Source: Streptomyces tateyamensis
GTDB taxonomy: Bacteria > Actinomycetota > Actinomycetes > Streptomycetales > Streptomycetaceae
Length of the DNA: 64,000 nt
Assembly (NCBI RefSeq): GCF_003205575.1
Contig: NZ_PYBW01000016.1
Coordinates: 1 to 64,000, forward strand
Direction of reading: 5' to 3'
Part shown: positions 51,855-60,459 of the stretch, one piece after another
How positions within the stretch are numbered: position 1 is the first letter of the stretch
How the letters are laid out: every line of letters begins with the position of its first letter
Translations under genes and position numbers: made by a program
The notes under the pieces: generated by a model
Told to the model about the DNA's origin: nothing
Seen by the model: only the letters and a program-made list of their open reading frames with translations
Database searches by the model: none

Positions 51855-53258
51855 TCACCACTGGCCGGTGGCGAAGGCGAGGAGCGCTTCGCGTTCGGCG
51901 GGATCGACCAGGTCGACGGCGGCCACCGGGGTGTCCGGGTCGGCCAGCGCGGCGGCCAGCAGCCGCTCGTAGTGGGCCGCCATCCGAGCCACCGTGGCCG
52001 GCTCGAAGAGGTCGGCGTCGTACTTCAGCGCGACCTTGACGCCGCCGGTACCGGCCAGCACCTCGGCGCTCAGGTCGAACTGCCCCTCCTGCTGCGGCAC
52101 CGCGAAGCCGGACAGCCGCAGCTCGTGGTGGATCAGCTCGGCGCCCGGGTCGCCCAGCGCGAGCAGTTCCAGCAGCGGTTGGAACCGGTTGGCGGCCACC
52201 AGGCTGAACATCGCCTGGAAGACCGGGGTCCGCCCCGGGTCGGCGGCCAGCCCCAGCTCCCCGGGCAGCAGCGGCAGCGGGAAGTCCCGGTGGGCCAGGT
52301 CCTGGCGCACCTGCTCGCCGATCGCGCCGAACAGTTGACGGAAAGTAAGCTGCCGGCCGATCCGCACCCGGTGCGGCAGGGTGTTGACGAAGTAGCCGAC
52401 CGCGTCCTTCATGGTCCGTTCCGGCCGGGTGGTCACCGCGTAGCCGACCAGGAAGTCGGCCTGCGTGGTCCACCGGTGCAGCAGTGCCTGGAAGGTGCCG
52501 AAGAGCACCGCGAACGGGGTGACCGCGGCGGCGGCCGCGGCCGGCCGCAGCCGCTGCACCAGCTCCTCGGGCAGCCGCAGGTCGTGGCTGGCTCCGGCGT
52601 ACCGCTTGCGGGCCGGGCGCTGGTGGTCCACCGGCAGCTCCAGCACCGGCGGTGCGCCGGAGCACACCTCCCGCCAGTAGTCGGCCAGTTCGGCCCGGCG
52701 CGGGGAGGTGAGCAGCTCCTCCTCGGCGTCCACCAGCTCCTGGAACGGGCGGCGCAGCTCGGGCCAGTTGGGCTCGGTGCCGTCCAGTTCGGCCCGGTAG
52801 GCGGTCAGCAGGTCGCCCAGCACGATCACCTGCGAGGCACCGTCGGTGGCCAGGTGGTGTGCCACCACCAGCAGCACCGCGTCGCTGGGCGAGGGGCGCA
52901 GCAGCAGCACCCGGATCGGTCCCGGCGCGGTCAGGTCGAACGGGCGGTTGACCGCCGCATGCGCCCGCTCGTGCAGTTCGGTGTCCGCGGCGCCTGGCAG
53001 CTCGTGCAGCTCCAGCACCTCGATCGGGCCGCGGTGCACCACCCGGTAGGGCGTGCCGTCGACCTCGGTGAACCGGGAGCGGAGCAGCTCGTGGCGCTCC
53101 AGCACCCGCTGGACGGCCCGGCGCAGCGCCTGGTCGTCCACCCGCTGGTGGATCCGGACCGCCATCGCCACGTTGTAGGCCGGGCTGGTGGGCGCCATCC
53201 GGTGCAGGAACCAGAGCGCCTCCTGCCCGGTGGTCAGGGGGAGGTGTTCGCTGCTCAT
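51855..53258 (-). CDS. Free-standing NRPS condensation domain
   Basis: A 467-aa protein that is one complete condensation domain. It starts LPLTTGQEALWFLHRMAPTSPAYNV (C1), has RHELLRSRFTEVDG (C2) and the catalytic HHLATDG at 134-140 (C3), YFVNTLPHRVRIG (C5) and ends soon after the usual C-domain boundary (DPAEREALLAFATGQW). No adenylation or carrier domain is attached. Such proteins accept acyl chains and amines from separate carriers. ATG at 53258 overlaps the ACP stop (TGATG), so it may join the ACP-bound acyl chain to the first amino acid, a lipoinitiation-like step, or form an extra amide with Dap. Confidence 0.93.
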   Translation of the reverse strand: MSSEHLPLTTGQEALWFLHRMAPTSPAYNVAMAVRIHQRVDDQALRRAVQRVLERHELLRSRFTEVDGTPYRVVHRGPIEVLELHELPGAADTELHERAHAAVNRPFDLTAPGPIRVLLLRPSPSDAVLLVVAHHLATDGASQVIVLGDLLTAYRAELDGTEPNWPELRRPFQELVDAEEELLTSPRRAELADYWREVCSGAPPVLELPVDHQRPARKRYAGASHDLRLPEELVQRLRPAAAAAAVTPFAVLFGTFQALLHRWTTQADFLVGYAVTTRPERTMKDAVGYFVNTLPHRVRIGRQLTFRQLFGAIGEQVRQDLAHRDFPLPLLPGELGLAADPGRTPVFQAMFSLVAANRFQPLLELLALGDPGAELIHHELRLSGFAVPQQEGQFDLSAEVLAGTGGVKVALKYDADLFEPATVARMAAHYERLLAAALADPDTPVAAVDLVDPAEREALLAFATGQW

Positions 53259-53521
53259 CAGACCCCGACCAGCTCGTTCAGGTGGCCGGCCAGGCCGCCG
53301 ATGGTGGGGTGGTCCCAGGCCAGGGTGGGGGAGAGCTCCACCTCGAAGCGGTCCTCGATCTGGGCGATCAGGCTCATCCCGTAGACCGAGTCCATGCCGT
53401 ACTCGACCAGATTGACGTCGGGTCGCAGCTGGTCCGGCTCGGTCTCCAGGAAGAAGGCGACCCGCTCGGTGAGCCAGGCGGTGATCCCGGCCACCGAGGT
53501 CTCGACGGTCTGCTCGGACAT
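53258..53521 (-). CDS. Acyl carrier protein
   Basis: An 87-aa carrier protein. The phosphopantetheine Ser45 is in YGMDSVYGMSLI, with a typical four-helix pattern (LRPDVNLVEYGMDS before it, LSPTLAWDHPTIGGLAGHL after). It resembles the ACPs that accept fatty acyl chains from fatty acyl-AMP ligases rather than fatty-acid-synthase ACPs (DSVYGM versus DSLDTV). ATG 53521 has GGGAG upstream. It lies between the dehydrogenase-like genes and the condensation gene, matching its role as the carrier on which the chain is loaded, desaturated and then handed on. Confidence 0.93.
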   Translation of the reverse strand: MSEQTVETSVAGITAWLTERVAFFLETEPDQLRPDVNLVEYGMDSVYGMSLIAQIEDRFEVELSPTLAWDHPTIGGLAGHLNELVGV

Positions 53522-53569
53522 GGTGAACTCCCTAGACAGTGCTGGTGCGTCAGTTGGTGGGGTGGGTGG

Positions 53570-54688
53570 TCAGGACGGGCTGGTGGCCGGCCGTTGCCGG
53601 CGGCGCAGTTCGTCCAGCAGGAGCTGGTCCCGCTCGGCCCGTGCGGCCGGCGAGTCGTTCGGGGGCAGGTCGTGCGGGTGCGGGGCCCGCGCGGTCGGAT
53701 CCCCGAGGCCGGCCAGCCGGTGCAGGGCGGCGGCCAGCCAGTGCGGTGCGGAGCGGAACGGGTCGGCGGACTGCTGCTGGACCAGGCGGCAGGCCTGGGC
53801 GGCCTGCTCGGCCAGCCGCGCGCCGGGTTGGTGCAGCGGGCCGCGCAGGGCGGCCAGCGTGGTGAGGTCGCGCTGGTGCTTCTGGAAGATCGCGTGCTCG
53901 CCCTCGCGCAGGTAGGAGCGGGCGCCGAGCAGCAGCGCGAGCCGGTGCCCGGCCTCCCGGACCAGGACCGGGACCAGTTGCTCGACCGTGGCCGCGGTGC
54001 CCCGGGCCAGACAGCAGTCGGCGATCAGCAGATCGGTGAAGGCCTCGGCCAGCGCCGCCCGGGCGCTGGGCAGCGCGGTGACCGGACGGCCGTACAGCTC
54101 GCGCTGCTCGGCGAAGCGCAGCGTGGTGCGCAGCTGGGTGTCCAGCGCGCCCAGGGTCGCCCCGGCCAGCAGCCGGGCCGCCCGGGCCGGGTCCGCCGGG
54201 CCGGGCAGCAGGGCGTCGGCCGGCACCCGGTGGCCGGTGAAGGCGAGCCGGTGCGGGCGGCAGCCGCGCAGCCCGGGCGTGCGGTAGAACGGCCCGGCCG
54301 GCGGGCGCAGTTCGGCGGGCAGCAGCAGGTACCGGGCGGTGCCGGCCAGCTCCACGGTGAGCAGCAGCGCGCCGGGCCCGGTGGCGTGCACCTGGCCGTC
54401 GAGCAGCAGCGCGCCGTCCACCGGCCGGGCCCGCAGCGGCTCCTCGCGCAGGAAGGCGTAGCCGGCCGGCCGCGGCAGGCCGCTCAGTGCCGGGGCCAGC
54501 GCCCGCCCCAGCACCAGGCCGAGGTCGCGCCCGCCCAGCGCGCGGACCAGCTCCGGGGTGAACCCCAGCTGCACCGCGGGCAGTTCGCCGCGCTCGTCGG
54601 CCGCGACCAGGGCCGCGAAGCCGAGCGGGTTGGCCGCGTCGGCCGGATCGCCGAGCCGGTCGGCGGTCCGGGACAGGGTGGCGGTCAT
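53570..54688 (-). CDS. Acyl-CoA-dehydrogenase-like protein (second, divergent)
   Basis: A 372-aa protein related to the acyl-CoA dehydrogenase fold but much decayed in sequence: GCRPHRLAFTGHRVPADALLP (mid-domain strand typical of ACADs), then an all-helical C-terminal half (TLGALDTQLRTTLRFAEQRELYGRPVTAL with the family RxxFG-like element) and a charged tail. FAD-binding motifs of the N-terminal half are poorly conserved. In pairs of this sort one subunit is often the catalytic partner and the other a support or second desaturase; which holds here is unknown. Its ATG overlaps the stop of the first dehydrogenase (ATGA), so they are probably made 1:1. Confidence 0.78.
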   Translation of the reverse strand: MTATLSRTADRLGDPADAANPLGFAALVAADERGELPAVQLGFTPELVRALGGRDLGLVLGRALAPALSGLPRPAGYAFLREEPLRARPVDGALLLDGQVHATGPGALLLTVELAGTARYLLLPAELRPPAGPFYRTPGLRGCRPHRLAFTGHRVPADALLPGPADPARAARLLAGATLGALDTQLRTTLRFAEQRELYGRPVTALPSARAALAEAFTDLLIADCCLARGTAATVEQLVPVLVREAGHRLALLLGARSYLREGEHAIFQKHQRDLTTLAALRGPLHQPGARLAEQAAQACRLVQQQSADPFRSAPHWLAAALHRLAGLGDPTARAPHPHDLPPNDSPAARAERDQLLLDELRRRQRPATSPS

Positions 54689-56355
54689 GCGCTCTCCTCC
54701 AACTGGCAGTCGAGCAGCGAGAAGAGCCGGCCGGCCTTGTGCTGGTGGCGCAGCCGCTCGGTGAGCTCGGCGACCAGGTCGGCCGGCAGTTCGCCGCTGC
54801 CCGCGCCCAGCTGGCCGAGCAGCCGGATCAGCGCGGCGCGCAGCCAGTCGCCGTGCTGCCAGAACGGCGAGTCGTCGGCGGTGCGGTTGTGCAGCCAGAG
54901 CTGCACGCAGCCGGCTGCCGCGAACAGCACGGTGTAGCGCCGGGCCAGCTCGTAGGCCATGGCCGGCACCTCGCGGGCGGACGGGCGCAGTTCCGCCATC
55001 TCGGTGTGCAGCTGCTCGGCCTGCTCGGCCAGCGCTGCTGCCAGCGGGGCGAAATGAGGGTCGGTCAGCTCGGCCAGGGCGGCGGGCAGGCTCTGCACCA
55101 GGCTGCTGCCGTGCCGGGAGAACAGCGCCAGCCGGCTGGTGTCGGCCGCGGGCAGCGGGTCGGACAGCGTGGTGGCGGCGGCCAGGCCGGCCTGGTCCAC
55201 CCGGGCCCGCCGGTAACCGCGGGCCAGCGCGTCGAACTGGTTGACCAGGGCGTTCAGGTTCACCGCGGTGTTGCCGTCGAAGATGCTCATGATGTGGTGG
55301 TCGCGTTCCAGCTTCTGGAAGCTGTCCGCCTCGGTCGGCTCGGCCAGCAGCAGCGCCGGGCCCAGCTCGCGGGCCAGGTCGGCGATCAACTCCTCGACCA
55401 GGGTCGGCACGAAGGCCTTGACCGCGGCCGAGGCCACGCTCAGCTCGCCGGGCAGCGCGTGCACCGCGCGGGCGGCCACCAGGGTGACCGCCTCGGCCAC
55501 CAGCAGGTCGGCGTAGGCGCCGGCCAGCGCCGGGTTGGCGCCGGTGGCGCTGTTGCGCACCGCCAGGCGCAGCGCGTGGTCGGCGGTGCCCAGCGAGAGC
55601 GCTCCGCACAGCGTGCGGGTCAGCTGCAGGCACTTGAGCACCGTCTCCAGCCCGGTGCCGGCCGCGCCGACCAGCGCGTCGGCGGGCACCTCGGCCTCGC
55701 GGAACTCGATCCCGCTGATGTCCGCACCCCGGATGCCGACCGTGCGCACCGCCGGCAGGCAGCGGTAACTGCCCGGCGCCAGGCGGCGCTTGTCCACCAG
55801 CAGCAGGCTGAAGCCGCGCGGGCCGCCGACCGGCTCGGTGCGGGCCAGCACGCAGACCAGCTGTCCGCGCGAGGCGTTGCCGATCAGCCACTTCTCGCCG
55901 GCGATCCGGTACCAGTCCTCGCCGCCAGAGGTCCGCACCCGGTTGGCCAGCAGGTCGCTGCCATGCTCGCGCTCGGACAGCGCCAGCGAGACCACGCTGC
56001 CGGCCTCCACCTCGCGGGCCAGCTGCGCGGCCTGCTCGGGCCGCCCGGCCAGCCAGACCGAGGCGGCGCCCAGGAAGGTGCCCACGTGGGCCACCGCGAC
56101 GGTCAGGTCGCGGCGGGCCACCAGGCGGACCAGGGCGGCCAGTTCCTCGTAGCTGTGCAGCTCGCCGCCGAGCGCGGCGGGCACGTAGCGGCGGGCCAGC
56201 CCCAGGCCGTCCAGCCGTTGGCAGATCTCGGTGGGGAACTCCTCGCGCTCGTCCAGCTCCTGGCAGCGGGCGAAGGAGAAGATCTGCAGCGGGTCGTGCG
56301 GGTCGCCGAGGCCGCGGTCGAAGCACTCGACGAGTTGGGCGACGGCGGATTTCAC
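54685..56355 (-). CDS. Acyl-CoA/acyl-ACP dehydrogenase
   Basis: An acyl-CoA dehydrogenase-family flavoprotein of 556 aa, longer than the usual 380-400 owing to a C-terminal helical extension (about 400-556). Seen: LARRYVPAALGGELHSYEELAALVRLVARRDLTVAVAHVGTFLGA, FAD motif SLALSEREHGSDLLANRV, WYRIAGEKWLIGNASRGQLV, and DHHIMSIFDGNTAVNLNALVNQFD near the catalytic region. Likely introduces a double bond into an acyl chain on the neighbouring ACP, as dehydrogenases next to fatty acyl-AMP ligases do in unsaturated lipopeptide clusters. An alternative is dehydrogenation of a ureido-amino-acid residue, as for the VioJ/CmnJ type. GTG at 56355 overlaps the ligase stop (GTGA). Confidence 0.85.
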   Translation of the reverse strand: MKSAVAQLVECFDRGLGDPHDPLQIFSFARCQELDEREEFPTEICQRLDGLGLARRYVPAALGGELHSYEELAALVRLVARRDLTVAVAHVGTFLGAASVWLAGRPEQAAQLAREVEAGSVVSLALSEREHGSDLLANRVRTSGGEDWYRIAGEKWLIGNASRGQLVCVLARTEPVGGPRGFSLLLVDKRRLAPGSYRCLPAVRTVGIRGADISGIEFREAEVPADALVGAAGTGLETVLKCLQLTRTLCGALSLGTADHALRLAVRNSATGANPALAGAYADLLVAEAVTLVAARAVHALPGELSVASAAVKAFVPTLVEELIADLARELGPALLLAEPTEADSFQKLERDHHIMSIFDGNTAVNLNALVNQFDALARGYRRARVDQAGLAAATTLSDPLPAADTSRLALFSRHGSSLVQSLPAALAELTDPHFAPLAAALAEQAEQLHTEMAELRPSAREVPAMAYELARRYTVLFAAAGCVQLWLHNRTADDSPFWQHGDWLRAALIRLLGQLGAGSGELPADLVAELTERLRHQHKAGRLFSLLDCQLEESA

Positions 56356-58094
56356 GCGCCCTCCCCGACCGGCTCCGGGCGGCGGTAGCGGGCCCGGGCG
56401 CGCGGGCTGAGCTCCTCGTACAGCGGCTCCAGTGCGCCGTTGACGAAGAGTTCGCGCATCCGGGAGCGCTGGATCTTGCCGCTGGTGGTCCGGCTGACCC
56501 GGCCCGGCTTGAGGAAGACCACGTTGCCCACCGCCATGCCGAGGCTGCGGCGCAGCTCCACCTTGACGGCCTGGGCCAGCTCCGGCAGCGCGGTGCCGTC
56601 CAGCCGGGCGGCCCGCACCTCCTGGACCACCACCAGCTCCTCCAGCGGGGCCGGGGCCGGCACCGAGAAGACGCTGCCCTGCAGGCCGCCGAAGCTGCGG
56701 TGCAGCTCGCCGACCTCGCGCTCCACGTCGTGCGGGTAGATGTTGCGGCCATTGATCGTCATCATGTCCTTGATCCGGCCGGTGACGTAGAGCTCGCCGT
56801 CGTGCACCACGCCCAGGTCCCCGGTGCGCAGGTAGCCGGTACTGCCGTCGGCGGTGGCCGCGCCGAAGACCCGCGCGTTCACCTCGGGCTTGTTCCAGTA
56901 GCCCGCGCTGACCGAGTCGCCGCGCAGCCAGATCTCGCCCACCTGGCCGTCCGGCAGCACCCGGTGGTCGGCCGGGTCGACGATCCGCAGGTCCAGCGAG
57001 GCGGGACGCCCGCAGCTGACCAGCTCCAAGCCGGTCGGCGCCGGCCGGAAGACGTTGCCCTCCAGCTCGGCCGGGTCGACCGTGGTGACGTTCGGGGCCC
57101 GGCCCGGGATGCCCGCGGTGACCCCGAGGGTTGCCTCGGCCAGGCCGTAGGCGGGGCGCAGCGCGGTGGCCGAGAAGCCGGCCGCGGCGAACCGCTCGGC
57201 GAACCGGGCCAGCGTGCGGGCGTGCACCGGCTCGGCGCCGTTGGCGGCCACCTGCCAGCTGGACAGGTCGAGTTCGGCCAGCTGCTGGTCGGTGACCGAG
57301 AGCGCGCACAGGTTGTAGGCGAAGTTCGGCGCGAAGGAGTGGGTGGCGCGGTGCCGCTGGATCAGCCGCAGCCAGGTGTACGGGCGGCGGATGAAGTCGG
57401 TGGGCGGCAGCAGCACCGTGCGCCCGCCCTGGTACAGCGGCAGCAGCAGGGCCGCGATCAGGCCCATGTCGTGGAAGAGCGGGGCCCAGCTGCACACCGT
57501 GTGCTGCTGCTCCAGGGTGAGGATGGCGCGCAGCTCGCCGAAGTTGTGCCGCAGGTTGGCGTGGCTGACCACCACGCCCTTGGGGTCGCTGGTGGAGCCG
57601 GAGGTGTACTGCAGGAAGGCCGGGTCCTGCGGGTCGGCGGCCGGCCAGACCCAGTCGGCCTCGGCCACCTCGGCGACCTCCTCCACCGCCAGGCAGCGCA
57701 CCTCGGTCAGCTGCTCCTGCTCGGCGAACTCGGCCACCTCGGGCAGCGTGGCGCGGTCGGTGAGCAGCAGGCGGGCGCCGCAGTCGGCGACCACGCCGCT
57801 GGTGCGCCGGCGCTGGCTGCTGCCGCGGTCGGGCAGCGGCACCGGGACCGGCACCACCCGGGCGTACAGGCAGCCCAGGAAGGCGGTGACGAACTCCAGG
57901 CCGGTCGGGAAGAGCAGCAGCGCGCGGTCCCCGGGCTCGGCGGTGCGGCGCAGCTCGGCGGCCACCGCCTGGGCGCCGGCGACGAGCTGGCGGTAGGTCA
58001 GGACGCGCTCGGTGTCCCCGGTGGCGAAGACCACGGCCGCGGCCTGCGGGGTGCGCCCGGCGTGGTGCGCGGTCGCTTCGATCAGATCACGCAT
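56352..58094 (-). CDS. Fatty acyl-AMP ligase
   Basis: ANL-superfamily fatty acyl-AMP ligase (580 aa). Core motifs are YTSGSTSDPKG (163-173), WAPLFHDMGLIAALLLPL (207 onward), NGAEPVHARTL, LRPAYGLAEATLGVT and the C-terminal YVTGRIKDMMTINGRNIYPHDVE with SRTTSGKIQR. FHDMGLI with NGAEP and YGLAE is typical of FAALs, which activate free fatty acids as adenylates and load them on an ACP without CoA. ATG at 58094, 9 bases after the MFS gene. The start of the lipid branch of the pathway; chain length cannot be read from the sequence. Confidence 0.93.
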   Translation of the reverse strand: MRDLIEATAHHAGRTPQAAAVVFATGDTERVLTYRQLVAGAQAVAAELRRTAEPGDRALLLFPTGLEFVTAFLGCLYARVVPVPVPLPDRGSSQRRRTSGVVADCGARLLLTDRATLPEVAEFAEQEQLTEVRCLAVEEVAEVAEADWVWPAADPQDPAFLQYTSGSTSDPKGVVVSHANLRHNFGELRAILTLEQQHTVCSWAPLFHDMGLIAALLLPLYQGGRTVLLPPTDFIRRPYTWLRLIQRHRATHSFAPNFAYNLCALSVTDQQLAELDLSSWQVAANGAEPVHARTLARFAERFAAAGFSATALRPAYGLAEATLGVTAGIPGRAPNVTTVDPAELEGNVFRPAPTGLELVSCGRPASLDLRIVDPADHRVLPDGQVGEIWLRGDSVSAGYWNKPEVNARVFGAATADGSTGYLRTGDLGVVHDGELYVTGRIKDMMTINGRNIYPHDVEREVGELHRSFGGLQGSVFSVPAPAPLEELVVVQEVRAARLDGTALPELAQAVKVELRRSLGMAVGNVVFLKPGRVSRTTSGKIQRSRMRELFVNGALEPLYEELSPRARARYRRPEPVGEGA

Positions 58095-58103
58095 GAGGCA
58101 CCG

Positions 58104-59495
58104 TCACTTTCCGGTCTCGATGAGGGCGGGGGAGTCAGTGGCGTCGGCGGGCTCGGCGGGCTCGGCGGCACCGAGGCGGCGCAGCGCCGGGCTGAACACC
58201 GCGGCCAGCGCGAGCAGGGCCATCACGGCGCTGCACGCCAGCACGGTGGGCCGGAACCCGAAGGACTGCAGGGCGAACCCGCCGATCAGCGCGCCCAGCG
58301 GCAGGGTGCCGAAGGCGATGATCGAGACCACGCTGGCGATCCGGCCCTGCAGGTCGTCCGGGGTGACCCGGACCTGGTAGGAGACCACCGCGATGGTCCA
58401 GGCCGCCCCGATCAGCGCCATCGGCGTGATCACCAGGGCGAACAGCAGCGGGTTGTGCAGCAGCACGGTGAGCGGGAAGAGCACCGCCCAGATCAGGTTG
58501 GCGCCGATCACGATGGTCGGCAGGCTGAGCCGCTCCAGCCACCAGGAGGTGGACAGCGCCCCGGCCACTCCGCCGATCCCGGCCGCGCCCATCACCAGGC
58601 CGACCACCGCGGGCGAGACCCCGTCGTGCCGCAGCACGGTGAGCATGCCCAGGGTGAGCACCTCGAAGAGCAGGTTGCTGACCGCGATCACGGCGGCGGC
58701 GGCCCGCAGCCCGCGGTGCTGCCAGAGCCAGCGCACCCCGGCGGCGATCTCCGGCAGCACCTTGCCGCGCTCGCCGGTCCCCGTGCGCTCGGCCTGGAAG
58801 CTCTTGCGGATCGAGGCCAGGGTGGCGAAGGAGACCAGCTGGGAGACGGCGGTGAAGAGCAGCGGCACCCAGAACGCCACCGCCGACAGCGCGCCGGCCA
58901 GCGGCTGCCCGAGCAGGCCGGTGGCCTGCACCCGGGCCTCGTTCTGCGAGATCGCCTGGTCCAGGTGGTCCGGGTGGACCACGTTGCGCACCGCCGCGTG
59001 CTCGGCCAGCCGGTGCACCACGCCCAGGCTCGCCTCGACGAAGGCGACCGCCAGCAGCACCGGCAGCAGCACCTTGCCCGCCACCAGGGTGGCCACCAGC
59101 ACCGCGAGCGCGGCGCACCGGCCCAGGTTGCAGGCCAGCATCAGGCGCTTGCGGTCGAAGCGGTCGACCAGCACGCCGGCGAAGAGCGAGAGCAGCAGCT
59201 GCGGCAGCGCCGCCGCCGCGCCGACCAGGCCGGCCGAGCGGACCGAGCCGCCGGACCAGAGCACGATCAGCGGGTAGGCGAAGGAGGAGACCTGGGAGCC
59301 GAGCGAGGAGAGCGCGGTGCCGCTCCACAGCAGGACGAAGTCCCGGTTGCGGCGCAGCGGACCGGGCCCGGCCCCGGCGGTGTCCGAGGTGGTGCCGGAA
59401 GCTTCCGCGCCGGCAGGTCCGGTGGCGGCAGGTTCGGCAGGGGCGGTTGCGGCCGGGGCCGCGGCGGTCACCGGGTCGAGGGCGTCGAGGCTCAT
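58104..59495 (-). CDS. MFS exporter of the biosynthetic operon
   Basis: Twelve-helix MFS (MFS_3) transporter of 463 aa. A Thr/Ala/Pro-rich start (1-50) precedes LRRNRDFVLLWSGTALSSLGSQVSSFAYPLIVLW, and the loop 2-3 signature is FAGVLVDRFDRKRLMLACN. It probably exports the finished product or gives self-resistance. The ATG at 59495 overlaps the stop of the carbamoyltransferase (ATGA). It is related to, but distinct from, the MFS protein at 24644-25942. Confidence 0.9.
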   Translation of the reverse strand: MSLDALDPVTAAAPAATAPAEPAATGPAGAEASGTTSDTAGAGPGPLRRNRDFVLLWSGTALSSLGSQVSSFAYPLIVLWSGGSVRSAGLVGAAAALPQLLLSLFAGVLVDRFDRKRLMLACNLGRCAALAVLVATLVAGKVLLPVLLAVAFVEASLGVVHRLAEHAAVRNVVHPDHLDQAISQNEARVQATGLLGQPLAGALSAVAFWVPLLFTAVSQLVSFATLASIRKSFQAERTGTGERGKVLPEIAAGVRWLWQHRGLRAAAAVIAVSNLLFEVLTLGMLTVLRHDGVSPAVVGLVMGAAGIGGVAGALSTSWWLERLSLPTIVIGANLIWAVLFPLTVLLHNPLLFALVITPMALIGAAWTIAVVSYQVRVTPDDLQGRIASVVSIIAFGTLPLGALIGGFALQSFGFRPTVLACSAVMALLALAAVFSPALRRLGAAEPAEPADATDSPALIETGK

Positions 59496-60427
59496 GCCTG
59501 GCCCCCGGCGCACCACTCGAGCACGGCCATGGCGCTGGTCAGCTTGTGACCCGCCTGCCAGAAGGCGATGCTGGCCGGTCCGTCCAGCACCTCGGCGGTG
59601 ACCTCCTCGCCGCGGTGGGCGGGCAGGTCGTGCATGAAGACCGCCTTCGGGCTCCGCTCCCACAGCTCGGCGCGCACCTGGAACGGGTCGAAGCGGTCGC
59701 GCCAGTTGGCGTCCGGCTTGTCGGTGCCGGTGGTCTGCCAGCGGGTGGTGTAGATGACGTCCACGTCCCGGGGCAGCTGGTCCAGATCGTGGTGCTCGGT
59801 GACCAGCGAACCGTGCCTGGCGCCCTGCTCGACGGCCCGGGCCAGGTAGTCGGGCAGCAGGCCGTAGCCCGCGGGGGTACGCAGGTGCAGCTCGGTGCCC
59901 GGGTAGCGGGAGAGCGCCAGGGCCAGCGCGGAGGCGGTGTTGTTGCCCTCGCCCAGGTAGAGCACCCGCAGGCCGTCGACCTGCCCGAAGTGCCGCTGCA
60001 TGGTGGTCAGGTCGGTCAGCGCCTGGGTCGGGTGCTCCTCGGTGCTCATCGCGTTGATCACCGGCATCCGGCCCTGGGCGGCCAGCGCCCGCAGGTCGGC
60101 GGAGGGTTCGGCGGTGCGGGCCACCAGGACGTCGATCATCCGGGAGAGTACGTCGCCGGTGTCCTCCAGCGTCTCGCCGGTGTTCAGCTGCAGGTCGCCG
60201 GGCTGGTAGGTGAGCAGCTCGCCGCCCAGGCGCAGGGTGCCGCTGGAGAACGCGGTGCGGGTGCGGGTGGAGGTCCGCTTGAAGTAGACACCCACCACCC
60301 GGCCGGCCAGCGCGCTCCCGGCCGGCCGGTCCTGCTCGGCGAACTCCACGCCACGGGTGACCAACTGGCGCAGGTCGTCGTCGGTCAGGTCCGAGATGGA
60401 GATCAGGTGTCGTGCTGGTGCGGTCAT
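59492..60427 (-). CDS. Carbamoyltransferase, ornithine-carbamoyltransferase-like
   Basis: Aspartate/ornithine carbamoyltransferase-fold enzyme of 311 aa. The carbamoyl-phosphate loop STRTRT (53-58) and HPTQ (132-135) are intact. The amino-substrate residues differ from ornithine enzymes: HCLP is HDLP (266-269), the SMG loop is replaced by TRWQTTGTDKPD (228-239), and the C-terminus reads FWQAGHKLTSAM instead of FDQAENR. A different amine, for example the 3-amino group of diaminopropionate (giving beta-ureidoalanine, as in the viomycin and capreomycin pathways), is the likely acceptor in an operon with SbnA/SbnB. That step is inferred. ATG 60427; its stop overlaps the MFS start. Confidence 0.88.
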   Translation of the reverse strand: MTAPARHLISISDLTDDDLRQLVTRGVEFAEQDRPAGSALAGRVVGVYFKRTSTRTRTAFSSGTLRLGGELLTYQPGDLQLNTGETLEDTGDVLSRMIDVLVARTAEPSADLRALAAQGRMPVINAMSTEEHPTQALTDLTTMQRHFGQVDGLRVLYLGEGNNTASALALALSRYPGTELHLRTPAGYGLLPDYLARAVEQGARHGSLVTEHHDLDQLPRDVDVIYTTRWQTTGTDKPDANWRDRFDPFQVRAELWERSPKAVFMHDLPAHRGEEVTAEVLDGPASIAFWQAGHKLTSAMAVLEWCAGGQA

Positions 60428-60459
60428 CGAGGGCCTTCGTTCGTGTGGGTGAGGGAGGG

